From the NCBI GenBank assembly GCA_036426205.1, contig CM071568.1, forward strand, positions 46,454,483 to 46,518,482: a stretch of 64,000 nucleotides of DNA, in the 5' to 3' direction. The first letter of the stretch is position 1, and the number at the start of each line of letters is the position of its first letter. The position numbers were made by a program, and so were the translations under genes. The DNA is from Ascaphus truei. Its lineage: Eukaryota; Chordata; Amphibia; Anura; Ascaphidae. Positions 20,572 through 31,942 of the stretch are shown piece after piece. The notes beneath the pieces were generated by a model, which saw only the letters and a list, made by a program, of their open reading frames with translations, was not told the origin of the DNA and made no database searches.

Positions 20572-21965
20572 GAATTACTATCTCTGCTGCTGGATGCATG
20601 CCCTGGAGCCTAGAAGTTTAACTATTCAGTGAGTACTACCCACTTTTGGAGTTATGTTGCAAACTGTGATCTATTATCATTCTGTTATACACTCTAAGTA
20701 GTACCTTCCATAAGTGTGGAGGGTAACAGGCTAGAACAGCTTTACAGGCCTTAACTTTTCCTAGTAATCATAAATCCCACTTGCAGTAAAAAGCCTATTG
20801 TGTGACATCTACTAAACTTTGAGTGCCTGTTTTAAAGAAATTATTGACCAAGTGTATTGAAGGAATGTATCTAACTTCTATCAAGTGTTCTATTGTCTGG
20901 CTCTACTAACGGGACTTGAGATACAAACAAATATAATATACCTTTGTTAATACCCTGTCGCACAGGTCCTGGGACCTATAAGTCCAGTTTTTTCTATCTC
21001 GAACCACATATTACAGCAGGATGTACAGTATCAATTTCTGTGTCACTGTCTGCAATTCCTTCCCTTGCTGGTGTGTGAAAAATCTGTCAAGTCTTACACA
21101 ATGTCAACCTCCTCTGGCTTAAATATCTGTCATATATAAGAGAAACATGCTTCTTACATTTGATGTAGCAGCAAGCAAAAATATTGCTGTTCACCAAAGC
21201 ATAGTTTTTTTTGTTGTTGCTTTGAACCACACTATCTCTGTCTTGTTCATGGAAGTTTTCAGGACCGCTCTACCCAATGAGAAGGGTGACCGTGGATACC
21301 AGCACATGGTAACTCATTCTACTTGCATGGGGCTTATTATTAAAAACCTTCTGGTCAAAGAAAAGAAAAAGTAGTTCCATTTTTTTTCGTTTTTTTTTTT
21401 CTTAAACTAGGGAGGATTTAATTATCATGGAAAGAAAGAAACAGAAACATATTTTCTCCAGCATCCATAGCATCCACTGCTATCTTATATAGAAATCTCA
21501 ATTCTGCCCACATCTGCTTGCGTCTCTGCTAACAATATAAGCATGAAAGCTACTAGTTTTACTTCAATGGACACAAAGCTCTAACTGTTGTCTAATATAG
21601 ATTTACACATATCATTTGTAATTGTGTAGTTGCAATCTGTATATCTCAATACATATTAAAAAATATAGATTGAGAGAGATCCCTTAATCTGAAATGTAAT
21701 CATTGCATGAAAAGGTTGGTAATAAATAATTTGCAGAACAGAATTTATTCGAAACGTATGCGTACATAATTAGAATTTGCCCAAAGGAATATAGATATGT
21801 TTGTTGGAAATAAAAATTGCTATAATAATAATAATAAAAAAATTAAAAAAACAAGAAAAAACAAAAAAAAACAAGGATCGTCAAGTAGTTATTTTCATAA
21901 AAATTGAATTATTAAACTGTTCTATATGAAGAAGGTATTAGGAAATGACGAGGACAGGCTGCATA
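20572..21965. other. No recognised gene
   Basis: Includes T- and A-runs near 21381-21403 and 21830-21875. The short frame at 21147-21374 shows no domain or splice context that I trust. Confidence 0.55.
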
Positions 21966-22290
21966 CAGGCATACCCCGCATTAACGTACGCAATGGGACC
22001 GGAGCATGTATGTAAAGCGAAAATGTACTTAAAGTGAAGCACTACCTTTTCCCCACTTATCGATGCATGTACTGTACTGCAATCGTCATATACGTGCGTA
22101 ACTGATGTAAATAACGCACGTGTAACAGGCTCTATAGTCTCCCCGCTTGCGCACAGCTTCGGTACAGGTAGGGAGCCGGTATTGCTGTGCAGGACGTGCT
22201 GACAGGCGCATGCGTGAGCTGCCTATTGAGCGAGATGTACTTACTCGCGAGTGTACTTAAAGTGAGTGTACTTAAACCGGGGTATGCCTG
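21966..22290. mobile_element. Tigger-like MITE (CAGGCATACCCCG family), copy 1
   Basis: 325 bp with ends CAGGCATACCCCGCATTAA and, inverted, CAGGCATACCCCGGTTTAA, flanked by TA on both sides (21964-21965 and 22291-22292). The end wording is close to Tigger1-type terminal repeats, so it belongs to the pogo branch of Tc1/mariner. There is no transposase. A second copy, about 90% alike by eye, is at 23649-23980. Confidence 0.88.
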
Positions 22291-22517
22291 TATACTAAAC
22301 ATTTGACAAATAAACAATGGACATACCAGCAGAGGAGGAACAATGTCAAATATTCAGGACTACAGCTGGATTATTTTAAAATGGAAGCTTTTCGTGACAT
22401 TTACTAGACTTTTTTTTAGGCTGATTTGACAGAATATACTGTCCAGCAATGTGATACACTTAGGAACTTGCTTATTGATTTTTCTTGCTGTGGAGGAAGA
22501 AATAAAACCTTTTTATA

Positions 22518-22800
22518 GGGATGAAGGAGCGACTCAGTGAGTGAAAACACTGAGTCTGTAAACAATGACACTGCGTTTGAATCAGGGGAACCTGGTTCAA
22601 TTCCCGATGTCAGCTTCTTGTGACAAGTCACTTTATCTCCCTGTGCCTCAGGCACCAGAAACATAGATTGTAAACTCATTTTAGCATGGACCATGCCTGC
22701 AAAAATTCCTATGTGCTGTTTACCGTGCACTGTAATGTCATTGTGAAGCGCTATGAGCCCTATTTGTAGAGAAGCACGATATGCAATAAAATTATTATTA
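22518..22800 (+). mobile_element. tRNA-derived CORE-SINE-like element, plus copy
   Basis: Starts near ggatgaaggagcgactcag, has B-box-like GGTTCAATTCC at 22594-22604, a MIR-like core (gtgacaagtcactttatctc and ctgtgcctcag), and a tail with tgaagcgctatgagc and aataaaattattatt. Same family as 13822-14102. Confidence 0.8.
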
Positions 22801-23626
22801 TAAAGTTATTATACTACAATATTCATATAAACCAATTTGTTCCATAGATATGGCATGGCTATTGTAAATCTCTGAAATATGGTCACAGAATCTATGTAAA
22901 ATACCAAACACTTCTTCCTATTAAAGAAAAAGAATGAGTGTTGAGACCTTTCATCACACAAAGAAGTAAAAAAAAAATCAAGTGCTGTTTTACATCAAAT
23001 GTAGATAGACATCAGTGTTTTTATGCATCTGTTCTGCCCACATAAGAAGTCAGCTTCATGTGTCCCCAGGCTGAAACTTCTTATAAGTATCACAAAAGTA
23101 TCCCCCTCTCGCCCCCCTCTGTAAGGGGAGTATGGTATCCAGCTGTGGGTCTGCTTATAGATTGTGTTTGCATTTTTTCCTCGGCCATGTTTTATACAGT
23201 ATATGGCAATATGTTGTCATACAAATTCCATGATTAATGCTTATTTACGAAACCTTATGTAAATATCTTAGAACTGAGTCAAACAATGTGCAAGTTAAAC
23301 AGTATGTTCTCTGAATATTGAAATGACAATTCCCTGCGGGCCACTGAGCTGGGCAGTGCAGGCTTTCTCAGAACTAATACTGCACATCCTGATCTCCAGC
23401 CCACTGAGTTTACTATGGATTGACTTTCTCCTGTTTAACCCGTGATGATCATTACCATGTTTAGGAAATTAAAATACTTTAAGGAAAGATGTTTTACTTT
23501 ACACAGCTTATCGGTGTATTTACTTCCCCCCACACTCCGTATGTAAATTTTAGTACGTTTCTCTTTTCTTCGGGTTCCATTTCCTTATAATCTTACCTGG
23601 TAATTCATGTTCTTCCTTGGTATCTA
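22801..23626. other. No recognised gene
   Basis: AT-rich unique-looking sequence. Nothing supported. Confidence 0.55.
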
Positions 23627-23648
23627 CAGTGGTGTGAAAAAGATAGTA

Positions 23649-23980
23649 CAGGCATACCCCGCATTAACGTACACAATGGGACCGGAGCATGTATGTAAAG
23701 TGAAAATGTACTTAAAGTGAAGCACTACCTTTTTCCAACTTTTGATGCATGTACTGTACTGCAATAGTCATATACGTACAGAACTGATGTAAATAATGCA
23801 TGTGTAACAGGCTCTATAGTCTCCCTGCTTGCGCACAGCTTCGGTACAGGTAGGGAGCCAGTATTGTTGTTCAGGACGTGCTGACAGGCGCATGCGTGAG
23901 CTGCTGTTTGCCTATTGAGCGAAATGTACTTACTCGCGAGTGTACTTAAAAGTGAGTGTCCTTAAAGCGGGGTATGCCTG
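23649..23980. mobile_element. Tigger-like MITE nested in the Tc1 terminal repeat
   Basis: 332 bp, same family as 21966-22290, with inverted CAGGCATACCCCGC ends and TA on each side (23647-23648 and 23981-23982). It sits about 20 bp inside the Tc1 left end. The uninterrupted Tc1 end at 48228 shows the empty site gaaagTAcac. Confidence 0.92.
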
Positions 23981-24330
23981 TACACACTCTTTGAATTCTA
24001 TGGTTTTACATATCAGGACATAATAACAATCATCTGTTCCTTAGCAGGTCTTAAAATTAGGTAAATACAACCTCAGATGAACAACAACACATGACATATT
24101 ACACCGTGTCATGATTTATTTAACAAAAATAAAGCCAAAATGGAGAAGCCATCTGTGAAAAACTAAATACACCCTTACTGCTTCCATAGGAATTAAGATG
24201 CTCAGTAGCAGACAGGTGCTGCTAATCAAATGCCCTTGATTAATTGATCATCAGCAAGTGTGACCACCTCTAGAAAAGCCGACGTTTTAGCAGTTTGCTG
24301 GTCTGGAGCATTCAGGTGTGTGTTAACACA

Positions 24331-24615
24331 ATGCCAAGGAGGAAATACATCAGCAATGATCTTAAAGAAGCAATTGTTGCTGCCCATCAATCTGGGAAGG
24401 GTTATAAGGCCATTTCCAAACAATTTAAAGTCCATCATTCTACAGTGAGAGAGATTATTCAAAAGTGGAAAACATTCAAGACAGTTGCCAATCTTCCCAG
24501 GAGTGGGCGTCCCAGCAAATTCACCCCAAGGTCAGACTGTGCAATGCTCAGAGAAATTGCAAATAAAACCCAAGAGTTACATCTCAGACTCTACAGGCCT
24601 CAGTTAGCATGTTAA
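24331..24615 (+). pseudogene. Tc1-like transposase, N-terminal fragment
   Basis: From the ATG at 24331 the product begins MPRRKYISNDLKEAIVAAHQ, followed by KAISKQFKVHHSTVREIIQ. This is the paired-like helix-turn-helix DNA-binding domain that recognises the terminal repeats. RSGRPSKFTPRSD (GRPR-like AT-hook) follows at about residues 57-69. The frame ends at 24615 after about 95 residues, whereas the family is about 340. Further on only scattered transposase-like codons are seen, and the DDE catalytic triad cannot be found intact. Confidence 0.88.
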
Positions 24616-25525
24616 ATGTTAAAGTTCATGACAGTACAATTACAAAAAGACTGAACCAAGTATGGTTTGTTTGGAAGGATTGCCAGGAGAAAGCTTCTTC
24701 TCTCTAAAAAGAACATACCGTGTTGAATTATATGGCCTGAATCACCATCAGTACTATAAAGATGAAGTGTGGACAGACCATCTAAATCTCCATGTTAAGC
24801 AATCATTGAATTTGGGCAAAATGAAGGAAAACGACAAAGCTTCAGTCCTGCAGGATAATAAATCACCTAGGTTGGCAATCAGTGGAGAGCTCCATTTCTG
24901 ATGCAAAGAAATGTAATGCTGTATACTGGATCATGCAAGGAAGCCCGGTGTTGTAATAAGGTCTTCTTCTCTACAATTGTGTGCTTAACACCAAAAATCA
25001 ATATATGTAGCATTCTAGGAGGCCAAAGAACGATCACTCATCTCACATCTGTCATTACATTAACTGTGAACTCATTATCTCGTAAAAGATTTGTAAGACA
25101 CTATCGGGTTTGAAGTTGTGGTAGTGGGTTGAATGGAATAGACATATTAAAGAAAAATATATATATATATGCATATATATAGCAAATGGAAACATTCATG
25201 TATACTCATTTGCTTGTCGTAGACAGGTCTGCAACCCTGCCTTTCACTATTATCACCCAGCACACAGTGCTTCCACTGCAGCAAGGGATTCTGGGAAATG
25301 ACATGCAAATGAGCACACCGTGCCACCTTTTGCTTCAAAACCATATAACATAGTCCCCTATAAGCTTATGCTTGCTGCATCTCACAGCTTTGAGCACAGC
25401 CTGGGTAAAGATGCATATGAATATGTAAAACCATTTAATTCAAAGAGGGTGTACTTTCTTTTTCACACAACTGTATATATGATTTTTGAGATATGTGTAT
25501 CAGTATTTAAACCTTCCAATGCATA

Positions 25526-25609
25526 TCTGTCTCTCTCTGTCTCTCTCTCTCTCTGTGCCTCTCTCTCTGTGTCTCTCTCTCTGTGTCCCTGTCTCTGTCT
25601 CTCTCGGTC
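25526..25609. repeat. (CT)n-rich simple repeat
   Basis: Interrupted CT/TGTCT repeat from about 25526 to 25609. Confidence 0.9.
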
Positions 25610-26154
25610 TCATCAGTGTGAGGTTGGTTGTACTGGCTTTGCAATTTAAGACATTGGTAGTTCTTCACCACACATTATTTAGGGTATGGTGGGTGCAAAG
25701 ATGACTGAAATCCCTCCACCATATAGCATATAGCAAATACATATATAATATAATATTATATATTGTTTTATATACAGTATATCCAGCTGCACTGGAAGGT
25801 TTAAATACTGACACACATATCTGAAAACTCCTTCACTGCTAGATGTGCGTGAAATGTATTTATTTTGTAGCCAAGTACCATTACTTTTTTGTATTTACAA
25901 TCTACATTTCTGAATTATTGATATTTAATTGTTCATATTAAAGAAGACCTCTGTAGCAAAAAGCATGAAGATACCGTGAACCGTTTGATATTATTGTCCA
26001 GCAAGTTTTGTTTAATGATATGTGGTAATGAAGCCATTAACACAATTAGTTTCTCCAGCAATAAGGCTCAGTTTTTACTTCAACAAATAAAAATGTTTAC
26101 TACATTGTCTATTCTGTACAGTTTTGTCACATCAGATCTGCTCCTCCTTTGTAG
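25610..26154. other. Putative intron sequence; no other feature
   Basis: AT-rich. The last part has a pyrimidine stretch ctgctcctcctttgtag that could serve as the splice acceptor of the exon at 26155. Confidence 0.45.
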
Positions 26155-26358
26155 GTTGAGCTATTGTACGAATTGACCGACACTATGAGTAAAGTTTGGA
26201 AGAAGATTCAAAGGAGAGGCATCCTGTATCAATCTTCCATGTACTCTGACTCCACGACAGCGCCGACTCCAAGCTCTCCCATTAGAAGCAGCGTTGGCAC
26301 AGCTCCGCCAGATACCAGCACATGCAGCCCATCTGCTGACATTGGAACCACTACTGAG
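26155..26358 (+). CDS. Candidate internal exon of an unidentified host gene
   Basis: A 204-bp stretch is open in one frame (68 codons, phase 0 at both ends). It is preceded by a pyrimidine-rich acceptor (ctcctcctttgtag) and followed at once by a consensus donor (GAG|gtaagtg). The product starts VELLYELTDTMSKVWKKIQR, a likely helix, and continues into a Ser/Thr/Pro-rich part with TPSSPIRSS that looks like a disordered, phosphorylatable linker. The reading frame runs open upstream to a stop only near the acceptor. It is not a known transposon protein, and the surrounding 25.6-28 kb is poor in young repeats. I do not recognise the gene. It could be a chance frame, but the coincidence of both splice sites with codon phase argues against that. 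Confidence 0.55.
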
Positions 26359-28009
26359 GTAAGTGTTTTTGAAAAATGAATGTGCATTATCAGCACATAA
26401 AACATGACAAGCATTAGAAGCTGGTACCTGATACATCCATGCATGATGAAAATGATCCAACGTTAAGGTTTTCAGTCATGGCAAAACCCCCATCTAAAAT
26501 GAGTATACTGTATGCTGTTGTTTTACTATTTGTTTTTCTTTCTTTATTTTGTTCGGATCTGTATTCATGCAGGGCTTTTCATGAGAATTAGCATATTTAA
26601 CTCTTTCGCTGCCAAAAAGCATGCAGCTCATTGCAAAGTGTTCTAGGCCTCTTTTGGTAGTGGGGGGTTACAGAATGGTTGTCGTTAAGCAGATAGAAAC
26701 GGTTAAAAGACAATCCATACAATAGTTTAAGATAAAAACAATAGTTAAAGAAAATATAAATGTAAATAAACCTATAATGTCGTTTTTCAGTAGTCATGTT
26801 AATATATGTGTGTTGTACAATGCACTTAACATATATACATAAGTTGTAAGGACATAGATAAAGTGACTTGCCCAAGGAAACTTGCATGGGGTGTTACAAG
26901 CCAAATTAAGGTTTCTCTGCTTGGCTACTCCTAATCATAAGGATTTTGTTATTAACGTAAAATCAATTTTTTTGTTTTCTCTGGCTTCTTGATCAATGGT
27001 CTTTTCTGTTATCAATTGCCTTTATCTACAAAGCAGCATGCAATGAATGTGATGTGCTTTATTTATATAATCTATATGTTGCAGGGTTTTAATAGGCAAT
27101 CCCACAAGTCAGCCCTTCTGGTGCGGTGAAGGGGGGGGGGTGAGCGAGCGCTGGTCCAAGTGTCCTTATATTCCATCACTCTTGAAGTAACATGCTCACT
27201 TTTTATGTTTGCTGGGTAAAACCTGATAGGTTGACAATTAAACCGCCCAAAGAAAATGGAAACCTATCTGGTGATTTTTGTTTTTTTTTCTTTATCTCCT
27301 TGTCTGATAATGGGAGTATAATTAGTTTCAAGCAAACAACAAAGATGGGGGGAAAAAAGTCTGGATCAACAGACTCGTTACAAACAGTATTATCACAAAA
27401 TAAATGATGTAAAGATGGGACAGCAAATAAAAAGACCACTTTGATCGTAAAAACACTTAAAAGCATTTAGTAACTAAGAGGACATTAAAAGTTAAAGAAA
27501 AAATACTTCCACTTTGATGTTTTTTGTTTTTAAATAGTGCAAATTACCTACATTGAATCCCATGAAATCTGCCATTAGTTGATGTTGGTCCGTGGAGGGG
27601 CTGGCGTTGACGGGTGCTGCAAACCAATGCAAAGCATGTTACCAAAAAGGCAACATTTCTCCTTCCACCACCCTTCATTCATAAATATTCCAAATCTCTA
27701 TTCTGTAAACCTTTGTGCAATCCCTAATATATTAGGGTTATGAGTTCCTCTGATCTATTCCATGTTATTTATTGTGCAATGCAGCCATCTGTGATATGAT
27801 TTATTGTTTAATAAACCCAAGGGGGGACAGATTATGGGCCAGTCAGAGACACGTGGCTGTGCATTGCTTCATCTTTGCTGTGTATGTGAGGGACCCGTAA
27901 TGTTACATTATCATAGTTTATTTTAGGCTGCAATGCCCTATTGGCTGTAGAAAACATTAAAAAAAATAATCGTACAGTTGTATAAATGTTTATATAAACC
28001 ATAATATAT
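26359..28009. other. Putative intron sequence; small SINE fragment
   Basis: AT-rich. 26838-26890 contains ataaagtgacttgcccaagg, a minus-strand piece of the SINE core. A G-run lies at 27131-27140. I see no second exon. Confidence 0.5.
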
Positions 28010-29060
28010 CTAAGCCTGTAAGCCTGACATTAATAGTGGGGAAGCTACTTGAAGGTATAGTACGGGGTAATATTCAGGAATACCTAATGGATAACAGATT
28101 TATTAGTAATAGTCAGCATGGATTTAGGAAGGATAGGTTGTGCCAAACTAACCTTATTAGTTACTTTGAGGAGGTAAGTTGGAATTTAGACCAGGGTAAT
28201 GCAGTTGATATGCAAAGGTTTTTGATACAGTGACATAGAAGAGGTTTGTGTGCAAAATAAAGGCCATTGGTCTGGGTAAAAACATTTGCAGCTGGATTGA
28301 AATCTGGTTGAAGGATAGATAACCGAGTTGTCATAAATGGAACCTTTTCATGTTGGGCTAAAGATGTAAGTGGAGAATATTAAGGATCGGTGCTAAGGCC
28401 ACTGCTTTTAAACTTGTTTATTAATGACGTTGAGTTTGGCATACTGTGGAGAGCAAAGTCTCCATCTTTGCTGATGACACTAAGATAGTAAAATCAGAGC
28501 AGGATGTAATTTCTCTCCAGAAGGACTTGGATAGTCCGGAATCTTGGGCAGGTAAATGGCAGATGAGCTTTAATATAGATAAATGTAAGGTTATGCACTT
28601 GAGAAACAAGAATAAAAAGGAGGCTTATAAATTAAATGGGGCATAATTTGGTCAATCCTTGATGAAGAAGGATTTTAGGAGTGCTGATGGACAGCAGGCT
28701 TAGAAATAGTGCCCAATGTCAGACAGTAACTGCAAAGACAAATAAGATCTTATCTTGCATAAAACGGGGTATGGATAGAGGGAAGTAAGCAAAATGATGC
28801 CACTGTATACAGCATTAGTAAGACCACTCCATAAAATAGACATTATGGAACTTAGAAAAGCACAGAAAAGAGCCACAAAATTAATAAATGGGATGGAAGA
28901 ACTAACTTATGAGGAGAGGATAAATAAATTAAATTAGTTTACATTAGAAGAGAGGTGTCTAAGAGGGGTTATGATGAAAATATACAAATATATTCATGGT
29001 CAATACGAGTAACTTTCAAAAGAACTATTCATCCCACGGGGTCATCCTTAAGGTTGGAGA
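28010..29060 (+). pseudogene. CR1 LINE reverse transcriptase, decayed copy
   Basis: Coding begins near PVSLTLIVGKLLEGIVR and NSQHGFRKDRLCQTNL (RT fingers), followed by a frame-shifted palm with FADDTKIVKSEQDVISLQKD (motif C intact) near 28465-28525. C-terminal pieces (EERINKLN, YKYIHGQYE-type) run to about 29060. It is broken by many stops and frameshifts and lacks the 3' tail. It supplies the ~230 bp that the CR1 copy at 17.9 kb has lost. Confidence 0.8.
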
Positions 29061-29251
29061 AAGGAGATTTCAGGAAGATTATGAATAGCCAGGGGCAGGA
29101 GCGCAAGGTCAGTCTGCACCCTGCCAAGAAATTCCCGCCCACCCTCCCCTTTTTTGTGTATACTGTTAAATATGTAGTTCATGTACTTGTTGAATTAAAA
29201 AAAATAAAATTAAAAAGCGGAAAAAAACAAAAAAAAAATATATATATATAT

Positions 29252-29409
29252 ACAGTGGTTGACAAATCACCAAAAAATCTACTCGCCACACAAAAAAAAT
29301 CTACTCGCCACCTAGTACCAAACGTGTGCTGCTTGGGCCAATATTTACTCGCCCGGGGGTTAAATCCACTCGCCCGGGGCGAGCAAATGTATAGGTTTGT
29401 CGAACACTG
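29252..29409. mobile_element. Short MITE with CAGTGTTCGACAAAC-type ends, copy 1
   Basis: 158 bp. The left end is CAGTGGTTGACAAATC and the right end, inverted, is CAGTGTTCGACAAACC. It sits in (TA)n sequence, so the target duplication cannot be judged. The inside carries repeats of actcgcc.c (actcgccacc, actcgcccggg). The ends suggest hAT. Degraded copies lie at 40822-40974 and 41288-41445. A partial inverted piece follows at 29423-29470. Confidence 0.7.
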
Positions 29410-29607
29410 TATATGTACTACTACTAGGTGGCGAGTAGATTTTTTTGTGTGGCGAGTAGGTTTTGTGGTGGGATAGATAAGAACACATATCTATGTAAGG
29501 ATGTCTAGACATATATATATGTGTGTATATGTATATGTATATATATTTATATGCAATAAAGAAAATGAGAGAAAAAGACAGAAGTTCCTTGGAGGAGAGG
29601 AGATAAG

Positions 29608-30401
29608 TGTAAGGATGTGCTCACCACAAACGAGACGGGACCGCGGTGCTGAGGTGGGAAAGGTTAGAACGCTACCCACAGCCACGTGGGCACGTCTTGA
29701 GAGTAGATTGGTCTGGGGTTCCGGATCGGGGTAGGAGAGGTACGGTTGATAGTAAGGCCGTTTGCCAAGTTCGGGCTTGGAGAGAGGGACGTTGTCGTTT
29801 ACCATAAGCCAGGATCGGGATGCCAGAGGTTCGGAGAGTCGTGTAGCCGTATGCTGAGTTCAGGTTGCCAGAGGTACAGGAAGACGTAGCGGAAGCCGGT
29901 TCGGTTCACGAGGAAGTCTGCAAAGAGAACTAGGGAGGCAGAGAATGGTGAGAACAACTGGTTCTATGCTCAGCCAACGAGTCAGTGATTCTGCCAGGTA
30001 TATATAGGAGAGAGGGTCCAATAGCCGTGCAGCAAGGTGGGGGTGTGTGGAAGGGCCAGGCTACCGCAGGGATAGGTCCAGAATGAGTCCCATGGGAGGA
30101 GCCATAAAGCCCAGTAGTCTGAGTGCATTTGATTGCAGCAATGTTTTGATGTGCTGTACCTTTAAGGGGTTGGAGCGACGCCGTGTGGCCATGTCTCCGT
30201 ATAGCGGGGTTTGCGTGCGCGTGACCGGGTGAAGCCGCCAGCCCGAGATTAGAAGTGCAGTCCTGGCGTGCGCGCGCGCGCCCACGTGAAGCAGTGACCG
30301 GCGCTCCGGTGAGGGGATGAGTGTGTGCTGCGGGGATCTCCGTCGGAGCTGTAGGTGAGTGAGGAGCACGCCGAGGGCGGCGTGACTCCCAAACCCTCAC
30401 A
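29608..30401 (-). repeat. 3' LTR of the Gypsy element (~794 bp)
   Basis: On the minus strand it starts TGTGAGGGTTTGGGAG just after the polypurine tract and ends at the target duplication. It is CpG-rich around 30170-30400 (gcgcgcgcgcg near 30270). The frames that cross it are not genes. Confidence 0.9.
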
Positions 30402-31797
30402 GTACCCCCCCCCCTTCAGGGGCGACCTCCGGGCGTCCATGACATGGCTTGGAGGGATGCTTGCGATGGAAAGCCTGGACGAGGCGAGGCGCGTGGAGAT
30501 CCCGGTGGGGAATCCAGGAACGTTCCTCAGGTCCAAAGCCCTTCCAGTGAACCAAATATTGTAACCCTCCTCTGGAGATCCTAGAATCCAGGATAAACTG
30601 AACCTCGTACTCCTGTTGACCTTGGACCAGAAGAGGAAGTGGAGATGCCGTGGACTTAGAAAAACGAGAACTCCGGAATGCAGGTTTAAGTAAGGAAACA
30701 TGAAAGACTGAAGGAATCTTCAACGAAGGTGGAAGACGCAAACGATAAGCCACAGGATTAATCCTCTTGACCACAGGAAAGGGACCGAGAAACTTAGGTG
30801 CTAACTTCATGGTAGGAACCTTTAAACGGATGTTCCTGGAGGAAAGCCAAACACTGTCTCCTGGGACGAATTCCGGAACCGGGCGTCGAAGACGATCTGC
30901 CTGAAGTTTCTGTCTCCCAGTAGCCACCCTTAAGTTCTCCTGAGTCCTTGTCCATAAGTCCTTTAAGCGGGAGATGCGTTTATCAACTGCTGGTACTCCT
31001 GAGGGTATAGGAGAGAAGGGTAGGCGGGAAGGGTGAAAGCCACAATTTATGAAGAAGGGCGATTCTTGAGTGGAGTCATTGCGAAGGGAGTTAAGAGCAA
31101 ACTCAGCCCAAGGAAGTAGATCCACCCAATCATCCTGAGTCTCGGCTATGAAACACCGAAGGTATTGTTCCAGGTTTTGGTTGGCCCTCTCCGTCTGCCC
31201 ATTGGTCTGTGGGTGGTAACCCGAGGAAAAATGAAGTGAAATACCCATCCTCCGAGAAAAGGCTCTCCAAAATCTTGACACAAACTGGGACCCACGATCA
31301 GAGACGATGGTTGCAGGTACTCCGTGAAGACGAAAAATCTCCTGGATAAAAATGTCCGCAAGCCTGGAGGAATTTGGAAGACCCCTCAAGGGCACCAGGT
31401 GAGTTTGTTTGGAAAAACGATCAATTACCACAAGGATGGTATTCTTTCCTTTGGAGTCTGGGAGCTCCACAATGAAATCCATAGAAATATGGTTCCAAGG
31501 ACGGTCTGGAATGGGTAAGGGAAGAAGAAGGCCTGCAGGTCTAACCCGGGGTACTTTATTGCGAGCACAGGTGCCACATGCTTTGACGAACTCCTCCACA
31601 TCCTTAGCCCTCTCAGGCCACCAGAAGGTACGTTGAACAAGGTCGTTGGTTTTCCGTATCCCTGGATGTCCTGCAGACTTAGAGGAATGGCACCACTCGA
31701 GAACCCTTTTGCGGTGTTGAGGTGCCGTGTAGAGTCTTCCCTCCGGAACCTTGAGCCCCATAGGAATCTGTGATTGCTCGGATTGAATCTTGCCCAT
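30397..31797 (-). CDS. Integrase with C-terminal chromodomain (Gypsy pol 3' part)
   Basis: A 466-residue open segment on the minus strand, the 3' part of pol; the first Met is internal, not the true start. HHCC zinc finger: His37, His44, Cys74, Cys77. Catalytic core DDE: Asp107 in SMDFIVELP, Asp167 in TIVSDRGSQF, Glu203 in GQTERANQ. A GPF/Y-type module follows at about 339-355 (FLGPFPVVKRINPVAYRL), then a chromodomain at about 397-445 with VHWKGFGPEERSW. Integrase inserts the cDNA into the host genome, and chromodomains of this group can read histone marks. All key residues are present and no stop occurs. It overlaps the LTR start by a few bases. It cannot work on its own because the element lacks RT. 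Confidence 0.92.
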   Translation of the reverse strand: MGKIQSEQSQIPMGLKVPEGRLYTAPQHRKRVLEWCHSSKSAGHPGIRKTNDLVQRTFWWPERAKDVEEFVKACGTCARNKVPRVRPAGLLLPLPIPDRPWNHISMDFIVELPDSKGKNTILVVIDRFSKQTHLVPLRGLPNSSRLADIFIQEIFRLHGVPATIVSDRGSQFVSRFWRAFSRRMGISLHFSSGYHPQTNGQTERANQNLEQYLRCFIAETQDDWVDLLPWAEFALNSLRNDSTQESPFFINCGFHPSRLPFSPIPSGVPAVDKRISRLKDLWTRTQENLRVATGRQKLQADRLRRPVPEFVPGDSVWLSSRNIRLKVPTMKLAPKFLGPFPVVKRINPVAYRLRLPPSLKIPSVFHVSLLKPAFRSSRFSKSTASPLPLLVQGQQEYEVQFILDSRISRGGLQYLVHWKGFGPEERSWIPHRDLHAPRLVQAFHRKHPSKPCHGRPEVAPEGGGVL

Positions 31798-31942
31798 AAT
31801 ATCAAACGAGTTGGCGGACAGGATACATCTAGAGGGAATAATTGTCTCTAGCTGCTCTTCAGACTTGTCTTCAGCAAGAAATTGTCGAGACAGAGCATCC
31901 GCCTTTAGATTCTTGGAGCCAGGGATGAAGGAGATGAGAAAA

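Larger units (their letters stand above)
23627..25473 (+). mobile_element. Tc1-like DNA transposon, decayed
   Basis: The left end CAGTGGTGTGAAAAAGA is flanked by TA (23625-23626). The right end, reverse-complemented, is CAGTTGTGTGAAAAAGAAAG, flanked by TA (25474-25475). A second copy of the left end lies at 48228-48410. With the nested MITE removed the element is about 1.5 kb, the usual Tc1 length. Only the first part of the transposase is recognisable. The segment around 25180-25400 (gattctgggaaatgacatgc) looks like a further inserted repeat, although I cannot define its ends. Confidence 0.85.

Noticed and set aside
22518..22610. Functional tRNA gene
   Set aside because: Only the B box is convincing; no cloverleaf with anticodon arm. 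It is the head of a SINE.
29930..30701. Long overlapping minus-strand frames at the Gypsy 3' LTR
   Set aside because: They read LTR sequence or the wrong frame of the integrase gene; the true frame is the 466-codon one.
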